Part shown: positions 46,005 to 56,210 of the stretch, in pieces
Position numbering within the stretch: the stretch's first letter is position 1
Layout: every line of letters starts with the position of its first letter
Source of the DNA: Termitomyces sp. T153
Lineage: Eukaryota; Basidiomycota; Agaricomycetes; Agaricales; Lyophyllaceae
Assembly (NCBI GenBank): GCA_018296165.2
Contig: JACKQL020000011.1
Span: 124,001 to 188,000 of the forward strand
Reading direction: 5' to 3'
DNA: 64,000 bases
The notes under the pieces: model-generated
What the model was told of the DNA's origin: nothing
What the model saw: only the letters and a program-made list of their open reading frames with translations
Databases searched by the model: none
Translations under genes and position numbers: made by a program

Positions 46005-47238
46005 TAGGCATAAGAGACTTATAAGAAGTGGTACCTCATTGCTCATCATGAAATGCACACAACTAGACAAGCTAGCACTCTTCAAGAAGTTGATGAGATA
46101 TTTGAGAGAAAAGGTGAGCAAGATGTGCAGATTCATCTCAATGCAAATGCCCTGTTCTTTTTTGTCTTCCTCCTCCTTCTTGCTCTTGCATTCCAATGAC
46201 AAGGCTGTCTTGGCCTTCTTTGAGGGTTTGTCAGAGCTCTAGGACTGCAAATTTATTAATAAGCTGTGTTATTGAGTATGTAGTGCAAACCTTTTTGTGC
46301 TTTTTTCTGCCCTCTTTGCCCTCATCCTCATCCTCCTCCTTCTCTTCCTCACCTTCACCATTTGAATTTGCCTTGAACTCATCACCATCCATTTCTACCT
46401 GCTCATCCATAGCTTCTTTCTTGACTTTCTTCTCCTTCTTGATCTTCTTTCCATCTGTTACTTGCTCCTCCTCTTCTTTGTCTGCATTGACATTGATGAC
46501 TTTGGCATCTTCAGCATTCTCTTACTTCTTCAGCTTCTTAAGCTTGTTCACTTTCCTGATTGCACTTGAGTCACTCAAACACAAAAGAATGCTGCCATTA
46601 TAGCCTCACCATCACTTACAAAACATACACCCTCCTTCAAAACTTTGATTCACACACTCTCACCAAGGAGAGAGAAGTCATGCACAATGTGCATGAACTT
46701 GGATGAGGGCATTGTCACATGGGCATCATAATCCATGTGTGGGATACTGAGTGTCAGTGTCAATATACATCAATTTCATCTCATATCCTGCTATGCTGTC
46801 AGAGGCTGCAAAGCACCTGTCAGCAAGAGAAAGAAAGAAAAAAGTTCATTGAAACAGCATACATTTTGCCTTGTACACAAGATTGAGAAAGTCAGCTTTG
46901 TCTGCAGCTTTGATGGTACACTCATCATCATCTCTTGCACACTTCAGTACCTTTGTCAAACTGTTGAGGTTAACACCAAGCAGCATGGGACAATCACAAG
47001 ATAGTGCTCAAATCCCATTGCCTCCAGAAGAACAGACACAAGCATGATTTGCAAGTTGTCCATGGCTTGCAATGTGATACCCTCTTCATTACACTCAAAA
47101 TTTGTGTCATTGATGAGCTCCTCAATGACTGTTGGTCTCAATGAACTCAAGTTTGGAAGTGTGTATCCTCTAGTATTCATACATACCATCAAGGAGTTTC
47201 TTTAAGATCCTAGTTTTGGAAAGTTTGGCTTCCATCAT
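46005..47238 (-). pseudogene. PCNA (DNA sliding clamp) pseudogene with a charged insertion
   Basis: Exon 1 (47238-47187) gives MMEAKLSKTRILKKLLD and splices over a 58-nt intron (47186-47129, GTATGT...CAG) in phase to VIEELINDTNFECNEEGI, then TLQAMDN, LVSVLLEAMGFEHY, SLTKVLKCA and TIKAADKADFLNLVY. The C-terminal part (46150-46020) has IEMNLHILLTFSLKYLINF and MMSNEVPLLIS. Between them, in the loop that in most PCNAs is about 12 residues long, lies a Lys/Glu-rich stretch of roughly 110-130 codons (about 46540-46150). PCNA encircles DNA and tethers polymerases. The retained intron shows this is a duplicated gene, not a retrocopy. Stops, frameshifts and loss of the end show it is dead. Confidence 0.85.
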
Positions 47239-47330
47239 GGTGCTTACATGTCTTCAAGAGGTGAGGGAGGAATAGAAAGGTTTGTACACAAAATGTGTGA
47301 CTGTCATGTGTCAATCTATTATATCTGTCA
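47239..47330. other. Former upstream region of the PCNA copy
   Basis: Short CpG-free spacer between the PCNA start and the solo LTR. No promoter motif is recognised. Confidence 0.3.
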
Positions 47331-47335
47331 GGTTC
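47331..47335. repeat. Target-site duplication of solo LTR 47336-48472, left copy
   Basis: ATATC, identical to 48473-48477. Confidence 0.9.
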
Positions 47336-48472
47336 TGCTAACCATGGGGGCTCAGCTACACTGGGCAAATCCTTACTAGGCAGATGCAATGTCCTACACT
47401 GATAAATCTGGTGTTTGGGGTAGATCTGGACTTCAGATACTTGTGAGGATAAGCAAGGGGGAGTGGTCCAAACAAGTCTGGGGTGGTTTGGAGAAGTCTA
47501 AGACAAGGTACAGGGAAGGGTTGGACTTGAAGGGGGCATCAGGCACAAGTCCAGAAGTGAGTATTGGAGGTGCAAGGCAAATGGAGGTGACATGAGTGAT
47601 GGGAGCAGGGCCAGAGTTTGATGGGGGATCAGTTAATGTTGATGGGTTTTGGGGCCAAGCAAATAGCAAGGTCCAGAGTTGCTTTGTGAATGTTTGAGGT
47701 TTGTAATTGGAAGTGCAGAGTTCATAATGGCATTAAGGTTGAAAGGACTGGAACACAATAAAGGAAATGGAGTCAAACAAGATGAGGTGGAGTCGAGGCA
47801 AGATTGAGAGATTCAAGCAGAGACACAAAATGATAACAAAATGATAATGGAAATAGAGATGAGACAAGACCAGGAGACTGAGATAAGACTGGGAGACTGG
47901 GAGAAGGGAAAACATAAAACAGAACACAAAACACAAGAAAGAAACAATCAGAAACACATCAGGTAAGGCAATATCAAGACTAGAGTATGGGATGCTACTC
48001 TCCAACTTATATACTGACTAGTGGAGAGCTCTGGGGGGCCGCGGGTCTGGTGGCAGAGCTTGTCAGAGCCATGCAGAGTCAACAGGTGTCAGTTGTGATC
48101 AGGGGGTGGGCTGCAGTCAGTGATATACTGATGGGATTAGATGAGAACATGGGCCATCCTGGGGTTGTCATGATGCTCTGGAGCTGGTTGGGTAAACCAG
48201 GGTGACAAACTGGTGACATACACTAGTGTCAGGAACAGTGGTGGAGGGTCCCAGTGGCTCAGGAGAGGCAGGGGGAAGTGTTGAAGGCTGCAGAGAAGGC
48301 ATCAGAGTTAGCCAGGGGGCTGTCAGGGTTTGCCAAAGAAGTGTTGGAGTTACCTGGCATGGGTGCTATGGGTTGACAAAGGTCGGAGGAGTTTGAGGGG
48401 GCATCAGGGGTTACTCCAGGGGACTGGGGTGGCTGAAAACAAGGTCGGGGGTCCAGGGAGTGGGTTGTGACA
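47336..48472 (-). mobile_element. Solo LTR of family S
   Basis: 1137 bp with TGTCA/TGACA ends, flanked by ATATC on both sides, without any internal sequence. It arose by recombination between the two LTRs of a full element. Most CpGs are gone, but a few remain near the right end. Confidence 0.92.
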
Positions 48473-48477
48473 ATATC
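48473..48477. repeat. Target-site duplication of the solo LTR, right copy
   Basis: ATATC, followed directly by the CpG-containing unique region. Confidence 0.9.
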
Positions 48478-48615
48478 GTCTCAAGAGCAATGACCTGGCA
48501 CATGTGACACACACTGCTCAGCACAAGCTGAAGCAGCTTGAGATTGAGAAAGAACAGTGTGTAGAAGAAGCAGAGGCACTGAAGATGACAGAAATATGTC
48601 CCCTCAAATAATCTA
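48478..48615 (+). pseudogene. Exon-like fragment encoding a coiled coil
   Basis: One frame reads LKSNDLAHVTHTAQHKLKQL and continues EIEKEQCVEEAEALK, a heptad-like pattern, up to a stop near 48609. There is no start and no recognisable partner. It is probably a piece of a gene cut by the solo LTR. Confidence 0.35.
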
Positions 48616-50265
48616 TGATTTTGAATTTTACTTAATGTCCCTAACCAGGAACAGCTTGTTGCATGTACTGATGGTTTTTCACATGCCGAGCATTGGGTGT
48701 TGAATATATGAATCAGCCCGTCATTTGTCTTTGTGTATCCAAATATGTTGTAATAAGTTTATTGATATAATTGTACATATTTTAGATGGATCAAAATCCA
48801 CAATGTTGTAAAACACAATGAGCGAGTCTATGCACGTGCGCTTGTTGTGCGCTGAGTGCCATGCTTGTCGACACGATGTGTATTTCCAGATAGCAGAGTT
48901 TGGGTCTAGAAATTTGTTGTACCCATTCCGTTTAGTTTGGTAAATCTGTATCAAGGAATATTTGTGAAAGCTGATTGTTGTGTGATAGAGACTCTTAAGC
49001 TCAGGAGTCCGACAGTCCGACGGTGAGCAGATTCCTAAACCTGGCCTGGAACACGGGCCTTCCGAGTTGACTCAAAGCTGCACACATCCTTTGGCAAATA
49101 CTAAGAATTCAAACATCCCTCCATGTAGTGCAGATGTTGGAAACATTGTTTATAATGTGCCCAGGAAATATCTCAAAGTTTTCTAATCAGTGTTTCTCAA
49201 GGAACAGTCAGAGTATTTCTTCAGAGTTATTTTTAATAAACATAAGAAAAATTACCTAAGAAACAGCTTTTGGAAATTTAACAACAGTAACTGCAGAAAG
49301 ATAAAAAGATACATGTTATGTATTTTTTGAAATGCATAAGATAAACACGATTGTGTTTCCTGACTGTTTCTCAATAAAAAGTGAAGGAACTTTCTTTTTT
49401 ATTCCTCAAGTAATGTCTCAGGAACACAAAACCTCTTTGTTTACTATTTCCGACATTGTATTTAAACTGATTCTGGAGAAAACACCTGTTAGAAACCACG
49501 TCCAGATTTTTACAACATTTCCCGAAGTGAAGCTTATGCCAGTTGCGCACTTGTGCACTTGTTTGAGGATTTGGATGTGACAAGGATGGGAGTAAAGTAA
49601 GTACTTAATAGTATCATGATACTGTAAGTCATGAGCGAAGCATCGAAGCAGCTGCCTTTGAATCTGATCTTGATAATGGTATAGCAGCGAGCTCAACTCA
49701 AATTCGAGTTTCTGAGTGCCATGTTGTTCGACCGTTCAACCCCGGGCCATACATCGACTCATCGGACAGACGGACATCGCAGTCACTGGTGCGCCAGACC
49801 GCTGCAAGTTATGAATTTATGTTTTTTTGGCGTGGAGGTTGAAGCCTTTGAGGTACTTAACAAGTTTCCTTGATAGGGATTCAGTGGATGGTTGATGTGT
49901 GTACTTGTGTTTGAGTTGTGGGTGTGTATCGAGTAAGAGTAAGAGCTTCATCGTTCGTCATTTGCGACGCTGTGTTGTCTGATCTTGCTCAATACATAGA
50001 CTACGAGTTAATCATAGACTACGAGTGAATTGTAATTTGTAAGCGGAGAGCTTTGAAATGTATTAGTGCATCGACTCGGACTCGGACATCGGTCAGTGGC
50101 GCGCCACCCCCTGTAAGTGAGTTACAAGTAGAGTTGTTTTAAAGTTATCATCTCGCTTGATACATATCTATCAGATTCATATAAACTAGTAATAGACAGC
50201 ACAGCTGCGGAACACGGAACACGGAATACCCGGACGTAGTATAAGTGATAGTGGCGTATCTACTA

Positions 50266-50267
50266 AC

Positions 50268-50300
<33 letters not shown>
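50266..50300. repeat. Microsatellite (AT)n(GT)n
   Basis: An AT-dinucleotide run of about 22 bases followed by a GT run of about 12 bases. Confidence 0.9.
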
Positions 50301-50508
50301 ATTGTAGAGATGTAGGTAGGTTGTCTTTAGAGTTTTGTCGTCTTGACATTGACATTGATGTTGTTCATTGTTCATCATTCACGCCAAGTACTGTGGTACT
50401 TCGAGGCTGTCAGGCACGTACAGCTCAGCAGGTGTCAAGTCGAGCAAGCTCAACAGGTCGTGGATCATGATGATCATTCGAGTAGAATGGATAGGTGTGC
50501 TCGGTTCA

Positions 50509-50890
50509 TTCGACTTGGGCGCTGGCACGCGCCAGCGCAAAGGAAATTGATGGCGGAATGCGCTTATGGGAGGATGGGCCCTGGGGACGTAGAGCCTGAG
50601 CTAAGCCTCGCAGGGTTTCACTCAAGTCGGTCGACGTTCGAATGTTTATTGATCAGTCGTTAATTTAGTTGTGCTTTCAGTGTCTGGGATGAAAGGAAGG
50701 TTCGACTCGGGTGTCGGCACGTGCCAACGGCGCAAAGGATATCGATGGCGGAATGCGCTTATGAGAGGATGGGCCCTGCATAGAGCCTGAGCTAAGACTC
50801 GGAGGTTTCATTCAAGTCGGTCGACGTTTGAATGTTTGTTGATCAGGTCGCTGTTTTAGTTGTGCTTTCAGTGTCTGGGATGAAAGGAAG
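50509..50890 (+). repeat. Tandem duplication, about 192-bp unit
   Basis: 50509-50700 and 50701-50890 align along their whole length with scattered substitutions and small gaps (shared: ATGGCGGAATGCGCTTATG, AAGTCGGTCGACGTT, TTAGTTGTGCTTTCAGTGTC). It lies in unique DNA and is not part of a recognised transposon. Confidence 0.85.
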
Positions 50891-51434
50891 TCGTCTTTAC
50901 CGTAGGTAGACGTAGACTACGCTTGGCTCGCACTCATCACTAGACATCGTGTGCTAGCGACGAATCGATCTGTTTATGTTCAAGTCACACCTCGAACGAG
51001 CACGAAATTTAATATCTATCAATAAGAAAAACATGATCAATCAGATAGAACCACATACGAACGGTTTGATGATTAAGGGAAAAATCTTGGAAGCATGCCG
51101 ATCTCTCTCTCCCCACCATTACGAGCATTGCCTACAATACAAGTATTGACTAGGAACGGTCGGGATGGCTGCCGCTGAGTTGTGAATCGCATAAGGCTCA
51201 AACAAAAAGAGAAGATACATATCTTACGATCATAACAGGCGACACAATGATGTGTACGCATTTGTCTTGTCTCAGGGAAAGCTGTAATCGCACCGTTCAA
51301 CAATCTATATTACTGACACGAATGCTGCAGAAGCATGACAACTTGCATTAATGGGGTAACTAGTGAAAACAATTGTTGAGATATTCAAAGGTCAGAAGGC
51401 CAGAAGTATTCAAAGGTCTAGCGTTAATTTGCAG

Positions 51435-52646
51435 TCAAGCAAAGAGTCTGTCCCAAAAACAATCCAACTCCACGGAAAAGACTTCTTCCATTCTCTGTTT
51501 GACACGTTCCACAACAGCATCATTACCCTGGCATACTGCAGCTTGAATGTGCTGCACGAGGTCAGGGTCCGGGATCTTCCAATTACAATACATTCCATCA
51601 TTATGGAATGTCGTCATCCACTTCACGGTCATGCAGTTATTGAATGCGTCAATCCATTGTTTGCAGCAGCCACAAATGTTTTTGCTCGACCCTATGCAAA
51701 GTCGTGTGTCTGGAGGGTACTGGTTTTGCACACCGACGACGTCCGTAAGGTACATGATGAGATGGATTTCAGGATGGACAAAAAGAGTCACTTCGACAGT
51801 CTGGTCTGGATATGTCAGTGCAACGGCCATGAGCTCTCGACTTTTCGCCCTCTGAGCTGGAAAGAGGTTCGCAGTTGCCGATTCAAGAAAACCGTCCAGG
51901 TGTCGATCTTTAAGTGTCCCTAGATTCACAGATATCTGTCCCCGAGTTGTATCCGGAACCCAGAAGAATATGATTTTTGAGCTGTTTCTTTGGACAAATC
52001 GGATGACCTGGTTGATATCGAGGTACTGAACAATCTTGCCGAGACGACGCTTGAACCTGCTGAGAGGCTCTTCGATCCCATACAGAGATGCGAGTGCGCA
52101 CGAAAAGGGTGAGAAAAGCGCGAGGATATTCTTCGAAGCGGCGATGATATTTGTGAAAGTGTTGTGTGATTCGGCTGTATCAAGGAATGTAAACGGAGAT
52201 TTCAGGAGGCTTTCCAAGCTCTCCAGAGCTGCGTTCTCCTCATGCTGCAGCACGACATCGGACACCCACGGTAAAAGATCCTTGAGGGAATGGCTGAGAT
52301 TTCGAACTCTTTTCTCGACATTCTCTACGCTGTATCGAGCAAGATATGGGAGAAGAGATTTGAATCCCGTAGCAACCTTCAGGCAAGAAAAAAACGACGT
52401 TGCCCTCTCTGCATCGTCATGGCTGAGAGGGCCACTCTTTGCTAAGTATATTGTGAATGAGGTCTCGTGGAAGAAAGTGGCAATGACTCCATCCGGATGA
52501 CCAGTCGTCATATAAAGGGCCACTGCGTTCAGGAGAAGTTCTTGTTTGTTGAGGAAAGGATGAGGCGGGTGACTCGAAAATAATCTTCCCAAAAAGAACA
52601 GGTCTTCTGAGAGAGGAGTTTGGACAGTGTCGATGTGGTTGATCAT
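51435..52646 (-). CDS. OTT_1508-like deaminase-fold protein
   Basis: A single 403-codon frame in CpG-normal DNA, the only intact gene here. The C-terminal third has the deaminase signature: HPE at residues 291-293 (metal ligand and catalytic Glu of the H-x-E motif) and C325/C328 in SKNICGCCKQW (the C-x2-C ligands), then WMTTFHNDGMYCNWKIP. This pattern is typical of the fungal OTT_1508-like family, a lineage-expanded branch of the nucleic-acid/nucleotide deaminase superfamily with unknown substrates. The N-terminal 280 residues are helical with no motif. The ATG at 52644-52646 is the first in the frame. No intron is needed. Zinc binding and deaminase activity are inferred from the motif only. 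Confidence 0.8.
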   Translation of the reverse strand: MINHIDTVQTPLSEDLFFLGRLFSSHPPHPFLNKQELLLNAVALYMTTGHPDGVIATFFHETSFTIYLAKSGPLSHDDAERATSFFSCLKVATGFKSLLPYLARYSVENVEKRVRNLSHSLKDLLPWVSDVVLQHEENAALESLESLLKSPFTFLDTAESHNTFTNIIAASKNILALFSPFSCALASLYGIEEPLSRFKRRLGKIVQYLDINQVIRFVQRNSSKIIFFWVPDTTRGQISVNLGTLKDRHLDGFLESATANLFPAQRAKSRELMAVALTYPDQTVEVTLFVHPEIHLIMYLTDVVGVQNQYPPDTRLCIGSSKNICGCCKQWIDAFNNCMTVKWMTTFHNDGMYCNWKIPDPDLVQHIQAAVCQGNDAVVERVKQRMEEVFSVELDCFWDRLFA

Positions 52647-52819
52647 GCCGAGTGCGGTGGCTACAATAGTCAGGTCGCGCGAGAGTGAAGATATAGCAAG
52701 TTATTCCAAACTCCGATAATTTGAAAGTTAATTCGAGGCCGACGTGAATGGCATAAGATTGCGTAAGTAAAGAGAATTATGGATACTGATGAGAGAAGAA
52801 GACTTAATAAGGAGCGTGG

Positions 52820-53320
52820 TGTTGCGGGAAAGAAATGCTAATATTTCTTGAGTCCTAAACAGTTCTCGGGCACCGGATGTCCCTCCCGAGAGAGGGAGGG
52901 GCCGAAGCTCAAGCTAACTACGAGGGACTAGTGAGTAGGTAGAGAAAAGAAGTAGAGTTCCATGAGTGGAACAGGGCCGGTGGGAGGGGATAATAAACGC
53001 GTGACGTAGTGAGTATCTAATGGGAGCGGCGCTGCGAGCGCAGTGTGAGACGACTATGAGTAAAGTAAGATATAAGCTTACCTGCGAGCGCAGTGTGAGA
53101 CGACGAGGTCATCTTCATTTTGCTCGCAGGTATATAAGTAAAGTAAACAAAGGGGTGGCCATTGGCCGAACAATAAAGATGGTGGCCGTTGGCTGAACAA
53201 TGAATACGGTGGCTATGGCTAAATGTGATAGTGTGACGAGTGATAGGGTTGATGGCACTGAGCCCAAATTAACTCCGGGCAACCCCCACACACACTTGCC
53301 TGATCTAATTCTTCATTATG
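52820..53320 (+). repeat. Possible LTR remnant with hairpin and repeated 23-mer
   Basis: Starts with TGTTGCGGG, has a perfect hairpin (CCCTCCC/GGGAGGG around 52880-52899), a 23-bp sequence repeated at 53032-53054 and 53082-53104, and a TATA box TATATAAG at 53131-53138. It ends in a CA-rich run near 53300. This looks like a solo LTR, but no target duplication was found and the ends are uncertain. It may instead be a promoter region. Confidence 0.3.
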
Positions 53321-53637
53321 TAATAAAAAAACCACAAATACATGATAATCAGATGATTATCAGGGTACTCTAATTTAGTACTTGATCTTTGTTCAATTGT
53401 AGGACCTTACTCCTTGTTTAAAGTTATTGTTTTCAATTTGTTATTCCACACTGCTTTGTATTTGTTATTTCTTGTGTTTTTACCAAGTACTAGGTGCTGC
53501 ATTAAGCATTGTTCATTTTGTGAGAATAGTTTTGTGGTATGTCTTGTCTGACTTCTGTGTGGGTCACAAAAGTGCCAATAGTACTATGTAAATGGTACCT
53601 GGTTGTCACTGTGCTCAGGCAAGCTTTTGTCACAACC
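53321..53637. other. AT-rich spacer, no gene
   Basis: Contains a perfect inverted repeat GATAATCA-GA-TGATTATC at 53344-53361. CpG drops here, ahead of E3. Confidence 0.4.
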
Positions 53638-54678
53638 CACTCCCTGCACCCCCAACATTATTCCCAGCCCACTCACTTCCCTGGAGTCCCTCCTCCAATG
53701 CCTCATCAAACCCCCCAACCATTGTACCACCCTCTGTGCCCACCCTGGGTAACTCTGACACTTCTTCAGCAAATCCTGATGGCCCCCTGGCCAACTCTGA
53801 TGCCTTCTCCACAGCCATTGACACTTTCCCTAAGCCCCAGAAACCCTCCCCCACTGTTCCTGACCCTGTCATATGTCCCCAGCTCACTACCCTGGTTCAT
53901 CCAACCTACTCCAGAGCCTCACAATGAACCTGGAGCAGCCTGCATCCCCAGCTGATCCCATCAGAATATTGCTGCAGTCCACCCTGTAATTGCAACTGAC
54001 ACCCATCAACTCCACATGGCTCCATCAAGCCCCACTGCCACACCCACTGTCCCCCAGAGCTCTCCAGTAGTCAGTATATAACCCATAGAGTAGCACCTCA
54101 TACTCTAGTCTTGATATTGCATTAACTGGTTACTTGTGTCTCATATTTCTTTCTGTCTCTGTTTCTATCCTTATCCTCAAATCTATCTCTTTTCTCAGTC
54201 TTGTCTCATCTTGCCTCTGTCTTGTCTTGATTGTCTCTATTTCCTTTGTTTCTCTAAGTTCTTTTCATCTCTGATGTCAGTATGAACTCTGTGCATGCAC
54301 TACAACCTCCAAACATTCTTACAACACTCCAGACCTTGCCCTTCACTTGACCCCAGAACCCATCAAGTCTTGATTGATCCCCTGTCAAACTCCAGCTCTG
54401 CTCCCATCATTTTCAAAGCCTCCACTTGCTCTGCAGTCTATTTGTGTGCCTACAGACTTGTTCCTGATGCCTGCCCAAGCCCAACATTTAACATACTTGG
54501 TCTTAGACTTCCCTGGACCACTCTAGACTTGCTCAGGCCACTCCCCCTGACTTCCCCTCACAAGTCCCTCCAGTCTGCAACAACCCTGGAGCACTAGGTT
54601 ATAAGCATAGGACATCATGTCCACCTAGTAAGGACTTGCCCAGTGTAGCTGAGCCCCCATAGTCAGCAGAACCTGACA
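53638..54678 (+). repeat. 5' LTR of E3
   Basis: 1041 bp, TGTCACAACCC...AACCTGACA. It is shorter than the E1/E4 LTRs because of small gaps in the pyrimidine-rich leader. Confidence 0.92.
54075..54118 (+). promoter_or_regulatory. E3 LTR promoter: TATA box and predicted transcript start
   Basis: TATATAA at 54075-54081 and AGTCTTGATATT at 54107-54118, 32 nt apart. The 12-mer is complementary to the binding site at 54680-54691. Confidence 0.7.
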
Positions 54679-54679
54679 T

Positions 54680-54691
54680 AATATCAAGACT
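54680..54691 (+). promoter_or_regulatory. Self-priming primer-binding site of E3
   Basis: AATATCAAGACT, one base after the LTR; it pairs with the predicted RNA 5' end over 12 bases, and a 13th G-U pair is possible. Confidence 0.8.
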
Positions 54692-54708
54692 CCCTTACTC
54701 CATTCTCA

Positions 54709-56210
54709 ATGTCTGCATATGACCCCATGTACAACTCTGCTAGCTACCTAACCAATGTCTATGGTCAGCTGGTCCCTGAAAACCAATACACCCCATTCTA
54801 CTCAGGCCCACCTACAAATCAGTACATTTTGTGCCCTTGGACCCCTGACTCCAACCAGGTATTCTACACTCCCTCCATTAGCCAGGAAATACCTCCAGGC
54901 TGGCACTGCCCACCAGCATTCTCCACCAATGGCGACTACCCTTGCATGTACTCCAGAGAATACTCTGCAGCCCCCCCCCAACCCCACCTACCTTCCACTC
55001 ACTCACTACTATGCATACCCAGTTCTGGCTGTGGCCCCAGCCCCTCCAGAGCACCCAGATGATTATTCCCCCTCTTGATTCCCATTCCCCACTCAAATTC
55101 CCTCTTCCCCCAGATAGCAATGGGTTGAGGCCTACACCCAGCAGCACAACAAAGTCCTCTGCTTTCTCCACCTCTCTCCCACATAGTTTTCAAGATGTGC
55201 CCACACCCTTCTCATCAACTTAAACTACCCCAACACCCCCACAACTCTGGAAGTTTGGACAGACAGCCTCCTCAACTTCCACAAATGCTACCTGCAGGGA
55301 AACCCCCCCAAAACTATGCAAGGCACCCTGGGAATTGATGCCAATTTACAAAATGAGCTCCACATCTTGGTTGAAGAAATCCATACCAGTCCAAACCCCT
55401 GCCCATTTAAAGACTCTCTGGACCCCTCCTGCTCCTTCCATGTACAATGCAAGAAACCTGTTGGAGCACAAAATGAAGCCCTGCCTCCCATTCCCTGCTA
55501 GCAGGAAGAACTTAATGCAGCATCCAATATCTTAAGAAGCCTCAACCCTGCAGGAGGATTGTTTGACCAACCTGCCACTCACACCCTAGCCCTCTCTACT
55601 CATCCTTGGGCAAACTCTGTTCCCAGTGCCTTCCATATATGGGATCAACCCACTGTCCCTGAGCCCTGTATACAACGGCTGCCCCCATGCATTGACAAAG
55701 ACAACCAAACCCTCTCCTATATCAATGAGCCAGGTAATTCTGCTGATGACACTGCCCTGCACAATGGCCCTCCCCAAGACAGACCCCCTCACTTCAATCT
55801 CCACACCCTCCATGTCAATGCCCCTCCACCCTGCCAGAATGTCCCAGCCCCTCTAAGGCAGCCCACAGGCCCCAGAGCACCCCAACCCTCTTTCCCCATC
55901 AACTCCCCTTGCTCCCCACCTGCTCTGATGCCCAACCCTCCCACCAACACTAATTACTTTGGACTCCCCACCCCTGGAGGACCCCTCCCCCTTGGTGGGC
56001 CCCAGGGCCTCCCCCAGGCCATGCAGGCCAAACCCCCAGTGGCAGGCCTCCCAATGGCAGACCTCCTGGAGGATGGGGCCTGGCCATGAACAACTTTCCG
56101 CCTCTGCACAGAAATGGGAACAATTATTACTACTACTACTATGCTGGACCCCTGCCTCAAACTGAAAACACCCAGGATGATACTCACAATGCACTGGCTT
56201 AAAAAAGAAA
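54709..56210 (+). pseudogene. gag: Gag leader of E3, Tyr/Pro-rich
   Basis: The first ATG after the binding site starts NSASYLTNVYGQLVPENQY, then Pro/Asn/Gln-rich sequence in three alternating frames (54709-55062, 55316-55501, 55559-56089). Such low-complexity leaders precede the capsid in many basidiomycete Gypsy Gags. The DVYGLPVPGNPYDSYG of E4 (60383-60430) corresponds to its beginning. Confidence 0.6.

Larger units (their letters stand above)
48616..51434. other. Intergenic region, CpG-normal, no gene found
   Basis: About 2.8 kb with few open frames. The frame at 50343-50663 lies over a duplicated segment and has no protein-like features. Short similar phrases occur at 49759-49815 and 50080-50125 (GACATCG...GCGCCA...CTG-AAGT), perhaps old duplicated 5' gene ends. 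Confidence 0.5.

Noticed and set aside
50343..50663. 106-codon open frame in the unique region
   Set aside because: It overlaps the 192-bp duplication, has no similar frame in the second repeat unit and no protein-like pattern.
51435..52646. Deaminase as the cause of C-to-T decay in the repeats
   Set aside because: Only proximity supports it; spontaneous deamination of methylated CpG explains the pattern without an enzyme.
54802..55171. - strand Gly/Val/Trp-rich frames over E3 Gag
   Set aside because: Complement of the Pro-rich Gag leader; no support.
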